Origin: JANNGC01 sp043757045
GTDB taxonomy: Bacteria > Verrucomicrobiota > Verrucomicrobiia > Limisphaerales > SIBH01
Reading direction: 5' to 3'
Assembly: GCA_043757045.1 (NCBI GenBank)
Contig: JAYVQC010000136.1
Location: 1-24,751 of the forward strand
DNA: 24,751 nucleotides
The position numbers and the translations under genes are program-made. The first letter of the stretch is position 1. Every line of letters begins with the position of its first letter. Shown here one piece after another: positions 13,253 to 21,769 of this stretch. Under the pieces are notes generated by a model. That model searched no databases, was not told the origin of the DNA, and saw only the letters and a program-made list of their open reading frames with translations.

Positions 13253-16200
13253 CTAGGGCACGAGCGGCGTGACGACGCGGAAGTAGCGCTCGACGCCGGG
13301 CGGGGCGATGGCGCTGTCCACCACGACGGTTCGCACCTGCGGACTGGCCAAGATGCCGGTGAGGTTTGTCCAGGTTGGCGCGATCAGGTTGGTGCGCCAC
13401 TGGATGGAGTAGCTCAGGTTCGTCTGCGCGACGAAACTAAGTGCAGTCCCGTTGGTCGCGGCAAAGACGATTTTCAACAGGCTGGCCGCGTTGGTCGGGT
13501 TGGTTCCCGCGCGATACTCGTCGAGGTTGGTCATGCCGTCGCCGTCGGGGTCGAGCAGGGCGTTGGCGTTGCTGTTCGTCGAGGCGTTGCCGAAGTAGGC
13601 GGCTTCCCACGCATCGGCGATGCCGTCGCCGTCGAAGTCGGGGATCATGGTGATGGTGGTGCTGCCGACGTTGGGGCTGGAGACGCCGCCGGGCGCGGCG
13701 GAGTTGGTGGCGATGACTTTGAACTGGCTCGAGAGGAAGTTCGTGACCTGATAGTTGCTGATCGTGATGGACGGGACGGCGGTGGTCGCGAAGCCCGACG
13801 CCGAGCGCAGCCAACGATACCAGATGGGCGGCGCTCCGGTGACGACGACATTGAGCGTGAAGGTGCTGCCCTGAAGCACGCTCATGTTGCTCAGACCCAA
13901 GATAAAACCAGGCCGGACGAGCACGTAGATGAAGGCGTTCGAACTGGTCGTGGTGCTGATGTCGTCCTCGACCACGACGGAGAAGTTACCGTGGTGGTTG
14001 GTGAGATTCGCGCCGGTGAAGCTGTAGCTGGTGTTGGTCGCGTTCAGCAGGTTTGTGCCGTTGAACCGCCACTGGTAGCGGATGGGTCCGTTGCCCACGG
14101 CCACCACGGCCAGCGTGACGTTGGTGCCGGGGATCACGTTCTGGTTCGTGGGCTGCACGGAGAAATACACGGGCGTGACGACGGCGAGGGTGGCGTTGGA
14201 ACTGGTCACGTAGCCGGCACCGTTGAAGGCGAGGTAGCTGTACTGGCCGGCCTGGCTGTACTGTATGTTGGTGAGCGTGAGGGTGGGTCCGGTTGCGCCG
14301 TAAATCATGCTGCCGTTGAAGCGCCATTGATAGACGACTCCGGAGCCGCTGACGTTCGCCGTGAAGTTGGTCGTGCCGTTGATGAAGACGGAGGCATTCG
14401 CGGGTTGCTGCGTGATGAGCGGGGGCGTGCCGCCGACGGGCGCGCTGCCGGGCGAGGCGGCGGCCCCGAGCCAGTTGGTGGCGTCGTTGCCGTAGTCGGT
14501 GGTTACGAGGCGGTTGAGCGACGCCCCGAAGCCGTCGGCAATTTCACTCCACGGCGGCAGATCGGCGTAGTCCACGCGCTCGACGAGGATGCGGGCGGTG
14601 CCGCCGAGGTCAGGTGCGTCGGGGCGGAAGAGCGAGACGCGGTCGGAGGAGTTATCCAGCTTGCCGGAATACGGGCCGGTGATGAAGACGTTGGTCGCCA
14701 GGTTGTAGCGGGCGCGGAAAGCGTTGAGCTGGGCGGTGTTCGTGGGGTTGAAGCTCACGACCACAACGTAGCCGGTCGGCGCAAGCACGGCGTTGGTCGG
14801 GAAATTGAAACCCAAACCACCCGCGAGCTGCCAGCGGTTCGTGAGGAAGGCCGGATCGTAGAGCGGCACGGCGTTGGTCGTGAGGTTGTGCAACTCGACA
14901 TACTCGTCATCGGTGATGTCATAGACGTTCGTGCCGACGACGAAGTCGGGCGGGTGATACATAATTTCGCTGATGACCACGGGGCCGACAAGCGGCAGCC
15001 CGTTGGCCGCGCCGGGCGAGTTCGTGGCCTGCGCGACGAAGTGAACCGCGCCCTGGCTGTTGGTGTAGCGTCCAAACGCCACGCCGTTTTGCGCGCCGTT
15101 GAAATCGTAGCCGTGATAGTAACCGCTCGGATGGCCGGCGGCGTCGCCGGAGAAGAGATAGGCCTCGTCGCCGTGCGAACTGAACGCGAAAGGTGCGGGT
15201 CCATTGGTGAAGTCCGATTCGGTGAAGACAAGGTAGCCGCCCGCCGGGATGATCGTCGGGTTCGGAATGCGGAATTTCTCGGGCGTGTAGTAGTCATCGC
15301 TGATGCGCCAGTCGCCGATGTTCACCGCGTTGGTCGTGGGGTTGTACAGTTCGATGTAGTCCACCGCGGGCAGGTCGGTGTGCGTGAGCACTTCGTTGAC
15401 GAGGATGTCGGCAAACACTGTGGCAGGCGCGTCGCCCGCGCCGGGCGAGCCGAGGTAAGCGCCGCTCGGACGCCACGAGGCCTTGTCGCCCCAGGTGTTG
15501 AAGGGCGCGTTCTCGTTCACGATGACGAGCGAGAGACCGAGTCCGTCCGTGACCGGGTACCAGTTTTCGCTGTAGGCGAATTCGAGAATCTTTTCCCCCA
15601 CGGCGTCATCGAGTTGGATGGTTTCGCCAGCGTTGTCGAGAATGCCAACGAACGGGCCGGTGGCATTGGTAACGGCTGGATAGCGCTGGGCAAAGGCCGC
15701 GAGGTTCTTCGCGAGAATCAGCACCTCGCCGGGCGCGAGATTGGTGCGTGTGGCGCTGGTGAAAGTGAACTCGACACCGTTCGTGAAGTGAACGCCCGTG
15801 AGGTTCAGCGGCACGGGGCCGATGTTTTTCAACTCCAGATACTCATACTCCTCACGCAAGAAGGGTGCGCCCGCGACCAGCGGCGGCGCATACATGATCT
15901 CGGTGATGCGGAGGTATTGCTGGGCGAGGCTGGGTGCGCCGACGTAGGTGATGGAACTGTTTGTCACCCCGGTGGGCGTGACGAGCACGAGGGTCTCGCC
16001 GCGCGCGGAGAGCTGGCCTTTGTACGGGCCGACGGCGAGACGGCGCTGTCCGCCACGTGGGCCGGTGGTGCGGGCACGGAAGGCTCTCACGTCCGGCGTG
16101 ACATAGACGCGGTTGGTGGTGAACACGACCGTGCCGGAGGCGAAGGTGAAGTCCACCGCGCCCTTGATCTTCCAGCCGGAGAGGTCCACGGGGAAAGCGT

Positions 16201-19200
16201 TCGTGTTGATCAGTTCGATATATTCCTGCGCCTGGTTGGTCGAGGCGGGGTTGTAGTCGAGGCCGCCAAACATGATGACCACGTTCGTCGGTTGCGCGGC
16301 AGGAATGCCGTTCGCGCTGAGCGTGGCGGGCAGGTAGAGATAATCGCGCCGGCCCGGCACGTAGAAGTTCTTCAGGCGGTTCAGTTCGATTTCAAAATTA
16401 TTCGTCGCATCCGACACCGTAGGGTTGGCCGGGCCGTAGGCGGGCGCGGTCCAGGAGGCACCGCCCCACTTGGCCTTGTCCACGGCGGAATCCGCGCGCA
16501 CCTGTCCGGCCCAGTAGTCGAAACGGCTGCGGAGCCAGTCCGCGTTCGTGGCCGTGCCGACCGGCTGGAGCACCGTGTCCATGAGCGTGCGGATGCGGCG
16601 CATCCACATGGCTTTCAACTCGGGGTTCGCCCACATCAGCGCGAACTGCGTGTTGTTGTTGCCCGTGCCGACGAAGAGGTTGGTGGTGATGGTGTCGCTG
16701 AAATAGGCCGGGCCGCTGATCCAGACGTGACCCAGGCTCAGGTCGAAGTCCCAGGGCAGGGCGAACCATTCACCAGAGCGGTCGTTGTCGTGGTAGTAGT
16801 AATAATTTTTATGGCAGCAGTCGTGGTCGCTGCTGATGGCCTTGGCGGCGAGGAAATCAATCATGTTGGGCAGGTTCACGTTGTCCCAGAGGTAGCTGGT
16901 GCGCGAGTTGACGTCCCCGGTCACGGCGATGGCGTTGTAGAAGTCCTGCAAGTCCGGCGTGACGTCGAAGCGGCGCGTCTTCTTCTCATTGCCGGCCGCG
17001 CCGGTGAAGGTGTTGTACATTTTGTAGAGCGCGCCGTTCGGATCGTAGCCGATGCGTTCGAGATACTCCTCGTCGCCCTGTTCCATGATGTTCCCGACCA
17101 TGTGGAAGGCCTCGTTGCGATGGACGCGGATCGGAATGGAATAGTGCGGCGGAGCGCCGCCGGCCTTTTCATAGATCTCGATGTTCACGTTGTTGCGCGT
17201 ATGCACACGGTCAGCCCAAGTGGAGAGGATCGCGAAATCGCTCACCTCTGGCGCGCCGGGCTTGAGCTTCATCTTGTAGCCGGGGTTAAGGTTGAAGTTT
17301 TCGCTCTTGCGCGGGAAGCCGGAGGAGCTTTGGCCGTGCAGGGTGATCTCGATGTTGTCGCGGAACTGCCCGTTGTAAAACACCGAGCCGCGCGCGCCCG
17401 CGTCCGTCTCCGCCCCACCGGTGTTCTGCGTGAACCAGTGGAAAATTGGCAGCGCGTTCGTCTGCGGCACCAGCACCACCGTGCCGAAATACTGCGGCAT
17501 GCTCAGCGGGTTCGTGTAAGGCGGGTAGCGCGTGGTGTTCGTGCGGATGTCCTGCGCGCTGATCGCGTAGCGCACCATCTGGCCGATGGTGGAGGCGCTG
17601 GCCGGGATGACCGCACTGTAAAGACCATCGCCCGCCGCCACGTCGCCGTTCAAACCGTTGTCGAGCATGGGCAGGGAAGCTTCCGCCCCGTAGCCGACGC
17701 GGTAAATCATCGTGACGTTGCTCACGTTGTGGAAGGACTTCCCGACGCGCGCGCTCACGACCAGGTTCTCGCTGTCCAGCGGCACGTTCGGCGTGTGGGA
17801 GGCTTCAAAAACCAGCGGGCCAAGATTGGTCGAGGCGTTGCCGTTCGCCGAGCCAGGCGTGGGGATGGAGAAGTAGGCGCCGTTCGTGCCAAAGGAAACC
17901 GTCAGCGCACGCAACTCCGGGAGGATTAAAAAGTCCGAGTCCAGCGGATGCACGTTCAGGCCGTGGAAGGCCAGCAGGTTCGTGCCCGGCTGGAGCAGTC
18001 CCTTGAAGGCGGTGATGTCAATGTCCTGCCAGGTGTTCACGTCCGCGTCCGCGCGGTTCGTCGTGGCCACGGAGTTCCAAGTGACTGGATTCTGGAAATC
18101 AATGGCGTTGCGCGACGCCACCTGCACGCCGTTCAAGTAGGCTACGAAGCCGTCGTCGTAACGCATCCGCAGCGTGAGGAAATTGATGGCCGTGGCGTTC
18201 GTCACTTCAAAGGGAATCCGCAGGTAGGCCACTGAGTTCACGCCTTGCATCGCGCTTTGAATGCTCGTCGCCACGGAGGCCGTGAGCGTGGGCGTGCCGC
18301 GAATGGATGCGGTCATGGCCGAGCCGTCCGAGCCGTCGTCGGTCGTGCCGCCCGGGCCGGTCGGGTCGAGCGCGATGTCAATGAAGTCGCCGACGGAGAC
18401 GTTCGTGATAATCACCGAACGGCTCGTGCCGGTTCCGTTGTTGCCCGCGATGATCGAAATGTCCACCTGGTTGCCGTTGTGGAAGACGCGGCCGGTCACA
18501 CCGTTGCCGTTCAGGTTCACCTTGTTCACGGTCCAGTCCACGGTGAGCGCGCCGCTCACTTCGCTGGCCCAGCGGCGGATCATCCAGTGCTCGGCCCCGT
18601 TGTTAACACCGTTCGGGTGCATACCGGTCTGGCCAATTTCGCCCCACGGCGGATTGCCCGCCGGGAAATCCCAGATGGTCCCGGTCCAGTAGTTGCCGGT
18701 GCCGAAGGCGACATTGCTGCGCGGGAAGGGGATGAAATCGCCCGTCGCATAAACGCCGCCCGCGTCGGCGGTGCGGTTGTAATAGCCATAGGTCCAGTTG
18801 TTCTCGCCCTGCGTGCCGGTCGTGGACCAGTCGGTCACGGAGTTGGCGACCACGATGTCGCCCGGGTTCGACGTTTCCACCACCGCAGTGAACCCGGCCC
18901 CGTCACAGAAATCATTCGTCCTCGGGTCGAGCGCGAAGTCCACGCGCGAACCGATGTTGACCGGCACCGTGATGGAGTAGGTCGGGCTGTTGAGCAGCGC
19001 GTTCTGGGCGAAGACCTGGTTGCCGTCCACGAAGATGCGCCCGGTCACGCCGTCGCCGCACGCGGCGGGGGAGGTGTTGATCCAATTGCCGGAGAAACGC
19101 ACCACGAGCGGCGTGTTGTTCGAGGTGGGTTTGTACCAATAGCTGAGAGTGTAGGTGTCGTTCACCACGAGCGCGGGCGTGATGTTCTGGAAAATGGACG

Positions 19201-20443
19201 AGGCCTGCGTGGTGCCGCCGTTCGTGGCCGCGATGTAGAGGCTGGCGCTGCCGCTGCGCTTCACGTTCGTGACGATGAGCGAGGGCGAGTGGTTCGGCGA
19301 GACCGTCCACGGGCCGCTCAGTGCGCTTTCAAAATCGCCGTTCGGCAACAGATTCAGGCCGCTCTCCGGCACGCTGCCCGCCACGAGTTTCATGTCGTCA
19401 ATGAAGCCGTCGCCGGGCGCCGTGAGATACACGTAGAGCGCGCTGTTCGCCGCCACGCCCGTCGCCGTCACATACGCCCAGTCGCCGGTGTGCGTGATTT
19501 GTCCGGTGATTTTCAGCAGCCCGCTGTGCTCGCTGAGGTAGCGGCGAATGGCGACGTGGTCGGCACGGCCCGGCACCGCGTTGCTCGCGTTCGGCGTCGC
19601 GCCGCCGGCGGTGATTTGCGTGAACGGCGGCTGGCCCGCGAACCACGTCCACTCCGAGCCGGTCCAGAAATTCGTCTCGCCAAAAGGGCCGTCCACGTTC
19701 GGGAAGAACGTCATGTCGTAATCCTGATACGAGCCGTTGCCGTCCGCGCCGCGGTTCCAGTAGCCGTAATACCAATTGTTCGATCCCTGCTTGCCGCTGA
19801 ATTCCGAGACCGAGTTCGCAATGACCTGCGGCGTGAACGGAAGCCCGCTGTCCGTCTCGTAACCCACGCCCGTGACCGCCGCGAGCCACGACGAATCATC
19901 AAACGCTGGCGCGATCCACGAGGACGCCAACACGTCGTTCGTGGGAATATAGACTCGCGTTGCCGCGCCCGTCGCGACCAGCACCGTCGTGGTCTGCAAG
20001 ATCGGAAGACCGTAGCTCACGTTCGGCACCTGGAGCGGGAAGACGGGCGCGAACTCGCTCGCCACGGTGAAGTCTGGACGGATGAGTCCGAGGTATTCGC
20101 CGCCGGCCTCGAGTTTGAAGTTGGTGTGCAGCGGCCGGCCCGCCACGCGCCGGTCCTTGTTCGACGCGAAGATGATCATGTAGGCGTTTGGCGCGATGTT
20201 CGTCGCCGGGAAGGGCCACTTGATGACGTTCGGCCCGAAGTCCGTGAGATACCAGCCCGCGAGGCTGACCGCGTTGGTGTTCGGATTATGAATCTCAATC
20301 CAGTCCTCCGCGCTGCCGTCCTCGTCGAGGAGTGGGCCGGTGTTCGCGGCGGAAAATTCCGTGATGAGAAGGTCGTCAGCGGCCCGCAGCGACGTGATCG
20401 AAGCTGCGAGTGCCAACACGACAAAAAGGATCCTGGTAAACAT
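13253..20443 (-). CDS. Giant secreted LTD/CotH/Ig-domain protein, 2396 aa
   Basis: A very large exported protein, probably at the cell surface. Residues 1-21 are a signal peptide ending SLRA. Modules in order: lamin-tail domain (LTD) 1 (24-125); the first half of a jelly-roll domain (152-205); two related NNWxYGY modules (207-522 and 529-715), the first split by a carbohydrate-binding-like insert (320-461); the second half of the jelly roll (723-848, RMRYDDGFVAYLNGVQVA); an Ig-like domain (about 870-990); a CotH kinase-like domain (about 1000-1300) with GQSSSGFPRKSENFNL and LPWDFDLSLGH near 1230; LTDs near 1390, 1512, 1681 and 1822 (ITEIMY/ISEIMY starts); three Ig-like domains from about 2010; a calcium-binding type stretch DFDGDGIADAWE and DPDGDGMTNLDEY near 2267-2310; and a C-terminal beta domain ending ERYFRV. 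CotH proteins of spores phosphorylate coat proteins; activity here is inference. No Shine-Dalgarno is seen (AACCAAACGTCT before the ATG). Confidence 0.92.
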   Translation of the reverse strand: MFTRILFVVLALAASITSLRAADDLLITEFSAANTGPLLDEDGSAEDWIEIHNPNTNAVSLAGWYLTDFGPNVIKWPFPATNIAPNAYMIIFASNKDRRVAGRPLHTNFKLEAGGEYLGLIRPDFTVASEFAPVFPLQVPNVSYGLPILQTTTVLVATGAATRVYIPTNDVLASSWIAPAFDDSSWLAAVTGVGYETDSGLPFTPQVIANSVSEFSGKQGSNNWYYGYWNRGADGNGSYQDYDMTFFPNVDGPFGETNFWTGSEWTWFAGQPPFTQITAGGATPNASNAVPGRADHVAIRRYLSEHSGLLKITGQITHTGDWAYVTATGVAANSALYVYLTAPGDGFIDDMKLVAGSVPESGLNLLPNGDFESALSGPWTVSPNHSPSLIVTNVKRSGSASLYIAATNGGTTQASSIFQNITPALVVNDTYTLSYWYKPTSNNTPLVVRFSGNWINTSPAACGDGVTGRIFVDGNQVFAQNALLNSPTYSITVPVNIGSRVDFALDPRTNDFCDGAGFTAVVETSNPGDIVVANSVTDWSTTGTQGENNWTYGYYNRTADAGGVYATGDFIPFPRSNVAFGTGNYWTGTIWDFPAGNPPWGEIGQTGMHPNGVNNGAEHWMIRRWASEVSGALTVDWTVNKVNLNGNGVTGRVFHNGNQVDISIIAGNNGTGTSRSVIITNVSVGDFIDIALDPTGPGGTTDDGSDGSAMTASIRGTPTLTASVATSIQSAMQGVNSVAYLRIPFEVTNATAINFLTLRMRYDDGFVAYLNGVQVASRNAIDFQNPVTWNSVATTNRADADVNTWQDIDITAFKGLLQPGTNLLAFHGLNVHPLDSDFLILPELRALTVSFGTNGAYFSIPTPGSANGNASTNLGPLVFEASHTPNVPLDSENLVVSARVGKSFHNVSNVTMIYRVGYGAEASLPMLDNGLNGDVAAGDGLYSAVIPASASTIGQMVRYAISAQDIRTNTTRYPPYTNPLSMPQYFGTVVLVPQTNALPIFHWFTQNTGGAETDAGARGSVFYNGQFRDNIEITLHGQSSSGFPRKSENFNLNPGYKMKLKPGAPEVSDFAILSTWADRVHTRNNVNIEIYEKAGGAPPHYSIPIRVHRNEAFHMVGNIMEQGDEEYLERIGYDPNGALYKMYNTFTGAAGNEKKTRRFDVTPDLQDFYNAIAVTGDVNSRTSYLWDNVNLPNMIDFLAAKAISSDHDCCHKNYYYYHDNDRSGEWFALPWDFDLSLGHVWISGPAYFSDTITTNLFVGTGNNNTQFALMWANPELKAMWMRRIRTLMDTVLQPVGTATNADWLRSRFDYWAGQVRADSAVDKAKWGGASWTAPAYGPANPTVSDATNNFEIELNRLKNFYVPGRRDYLYLPATLSANGIPAAQPTNVVIMFGGLDYNPASTNQAQEYIELINTNAFPVDLSGWKIKGAVDFTFASGTVVFTTNRVYVTPDVRAFRARTTGPRGGQRRLAVGPYKGQLSARGETLVLVTPTGVTNSSITYVGAPSLAQQYLRITEIMYAPPLVAGAPFLREEYEYLELKNIGPVPLNLTGVHFTNGVEFTFTSATRTNLAPGEVLILAKNLAAFAQRYPAVTNATGPFVGILDNAGETIQLDDAVGEKILEFAYSENWYPVTDGLGLSLVIVNENAPFNTWGDKASWRPSGAYLGSPGAGDAPATVFADILVNEVLTHTDLPAVDYIELYNPTTNAVNIGDWRISDDYYTPEKFRIPNPTIIPAGGYLVFTESDFTNGPAPFAFSSHGDEAYLFSGDAAGHPSGYYHGYDFNGAQNGVAFGRYTNSQGAVHFVAQATNSPGAANGLPLVGPVVISEIMYHPPDFVVGTNVYDITDDEYVELHNLTTNAVPLYDPAFLTNRWQLAGGLGFNFPTNAVLAPTGYVVVVSFNPTNTAQLNAFRARYNLATNVFITGPYSGKLDNSSDRVSLFRPDAPDLGGTARILVERVDYADLPPWSEIADGFGASLNRLVTTDYGNDATNWLGAAASPGSAPVGGTPPLITQQPANASVFINGTTNFTANVSGSGVVYQWRFNGSMIYGATGPTLTLTNIQYSQAGQYSYLAFNGAGYVTSSNATLAVVTPVYFSVQPTNQNVIPGTNVTLAVVAVGNGPIRYQWRFNGTNLLNATNTSYSFTGANLTNHHGNFSVVVEDDISTTTSSNAFIYVLVRPGFILGLSNMSVLQGSTFTLNVVVTGAPPIWYRWLRSASGFATTAVPSITISNYQVTNFLSSQFKVIATNSAAPGGVSSPNVGSTTITMIPDFDGDGIADAWEAAYFGNASTNSNANALLDPDGDGMTNLDEYRAGTNPTNAASLLKIVFAATNGTALSFVAQTNLSYSIQWRTNLIAPTWTNLTGILASPQVRTVVVDSAIAPPGVERYFRVVTPLVP

Positions 20444-20486
20444 AGACGTTTGGTTCTGGGTTCGGCGCAGAACCTAGACTGCTTAG

Positions 20487-20513
20487 GTGACAACCGCGAG
20501 AAGATTTTGTCAC
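20487..20513. promoter_or_regulatory. Inverted repeat upstream of the giant gene, possible operator
   Basis: GTGACAA (20487-20493) and TTGTCAC (20507-20513) form a perfect 7-bp inverted repeat whose arms are offset by 20 bases, about two helical turns. It sits 44 bases upstream of the start codon, where a promoter would be expected. No convincing -35/-10 pair was found. The spacing suits a dimeric regulator, or the site may form an RNA hairpin. Confidence 0.35.
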
Positions 20514-20617
20514 GCCCGGGCCAAATCAGCGACCGCAGACGAGACCACGCCGCGTCGCCGCAGAAATTCCGGCCTCCTTGGCGCCGAACCACGCGGTGCA
20601 AGCACACCCGTGATTTT

Positions 20618-20632
20618 GGAGCCCCGCGCTCC
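20618..20632. repeat. Short hairpin after the WD40 gene
   Basis: GGAGC / GCTCC with a 5-base loop begins one base after the WD40 stop codon. On the minus strand it is followed by AAAATC, not by T residues, so it is not a standard terminator. It may protect the message end or be a remnant of a dispersed repeat. Confidence 0.4.
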
Positions 20633-20633
20633 G

Positions 20634-21758
20634 TTATGGATTGGGCAAACTCTGCACGCGGAAGAAGAGGGTGGCGGTGCTGACGTTCGTGGCGATGGTG
20701 TTGGTGGTGGCAGGACCGAGGTTCTGCCAGCCGGTGGTGGTGACGTTGGGGTTGGACTGGAGTTGGTAGAGGCCGCTGCCGCCTTGCCAATTAAGAACCG
20801 TTTCGTTTCCGGTGCGGATGATAGAATCAAGGGTAATGGGTAGCCGAGCGAGAACAACAGCTACGCCAGTGCCGTAGGCGAAGTATTGACCGTTCTTCGC
20901 TATGTCGAATTTAACCGCTCCTGTGTTGATAATGGTGCCGACGCGTTGCCCGTCGGAGACGCGCCAGATTTGAAATAGTCCGTCAGTAAGGGTGAGAAGC
21001 AGCCGACCGTTTGCGGAGAACTGGGCGGAGTCGCCGCCGCTTTCGATGATGCGTTCGCAGATGCCGTTGGTCACATTCCAGAGCCGGGCGGTGCCGTCGC
21101 CGCTGGTCGTGGCGAGCAAACGGCCATCCGGGGAAAAATCCACGGAGTAGAGTCCGCCGCCGTGGCCGGTCAGGGTTTGCAGGGTTGTGCCATCGCTGAC
21201 CCGCCAGATGCGCGCGGTGGCGTCGCTACCGCCAGAGGCCAGCAGGGTGCTGTCAGGAGAAAAGGCAACACTCGTCACGGAACCTTCATGGCCGGAGAAA
21301 ATGTAGCCGGAACCCGTGGCCGGGTTGCGCCGGTTGATGTAGTCGCCGGTTGAGTTGGCGCAGAAGAAACCGCTGGAAGCGACGTCCACGTCGAAGATGA
21401 ACTGCCCTCCAGGCTGATTGAACCACAGCAGCACCCCGTCTGATACTCTCCACATTCGTACTTGGCCGTTGCCCATGCCTGCAAAGACGTGCTGACCGTT
21501 GCTGGAAAGTGAGACGCAGGTCGGCTCCGTGCTGGCGACGAGAAAAGATTGAATCAGGCTGACGTTCGTTGCCTGCCAAACCTTTACTCCATCGAAGCCG
21601 CACGAAGCCACCAACTTGGAGTCGCCGGATAATGACACCCCTTGGAGGGCGTAGTGTGCGTTCGTTGACCAAATGATGTCCGCGTTGCTAGCCGCAAAAG
21701 CTCCACGTGTGAGGAGTAGCATCGCCATTGTTTTGATGAATACGTAAAATGTCTTCAT
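20634..21758 (-). CDS. Secreted WD40 beta-propeller protein
   Basis: A 374-aa exported protein. Residues 1-22 are a signal peptide (hydrophobic core MAMLLL, cleavage near GAFA). Residues about 24-310 contain seven WD40-like repeats, enough for one closed propeller. The best-preserved blades are the fourth (GHEGSVTSVAFSPDSTLLASGGSDATARIW) and fifth (GHGGGLYSVDFSPDGRLLATTSGDGTARLW); the others are more diverged, and WRVSDG recurs three times. The last 64 residues form a separate beta domain (VLNWQGGSGLYQLQ to TLFFRVQSLPNP) like the C-terminal tails of many exported Verrucomicrobiota proteins. WD40 propellers usually present protein-binding surfaces, so a scaffold role is likely. It starts 9 bases after the partial LTD/CotH gene, with a strong Shine-Dalgarno, so the two are probably cotranscribed and their products may work together. 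Confidence 0.9.
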   Translation of the reverse strand: MKTFYVFIKTMAMLLLTRGAFAASNADIIWSTNAHYALQGVSLSGDSKLVASCGFDGVKVWQATNVSLIQSFLVASTEPTCVSLSSNGQHVFAGMGNGQVRMWRVSDGVLLWFNQPGGQFIFDVDVASSGFFCANSTGDYINRRNPATGSGYIFSGHEGSVTSVAFSPDSTLLASGGSDATARIWRVSDGTTLQTLTGHGGGLYSVDFSPDGRLLATTSGDGTARLWNVTNGICERIIESGGDSAQFSANGRLLLTLTDGLFQIWRVSDGQRVGTIINTGAVKFDIAKNGQYFAYGTGVAVVLARLPITLDSIIRTGNETVLNWQGGSGLYQLQSNPNVTTTGWQNLGPATTNTIATNVSTATLFFRVQSLPNP

Positions 21759-21763
21759 AGCCG

Positions 21764-21769
21764 CTCCTC
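21764..21769 (-). promoter_or_regulatory. Shine-Dalgarno of the WD40 gene overlapping the upstream stop
   Basis: GAGGAG lies 5 bases before the WD40 ATG, and its first GA overlaps the TGA stop of the upstream LTD/CotH-like gene. Ribosomes finishing that gene would be positioned to restart here. It fixes the choice of start at 21758. Confidence 0.8.

Noticed and set aside
13226..17929. A 1567-codon open frame on the plus strand opposite the giant gene
   Set aside because: It is rich in R, G, A, V and H with no domain or motif, as expected for the antisense frame of a GC-biased coding sequence. The minus-strand frame has a signal peptide and clear domains.
18245..20683. An 812-codon open frame on the plus strand opposite the start of the giant gene
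   Set aside because: Same low-information Arg/His/Val/Ala composition, and it runs over the giant gene's promoter region. No recognisable start context or homology.
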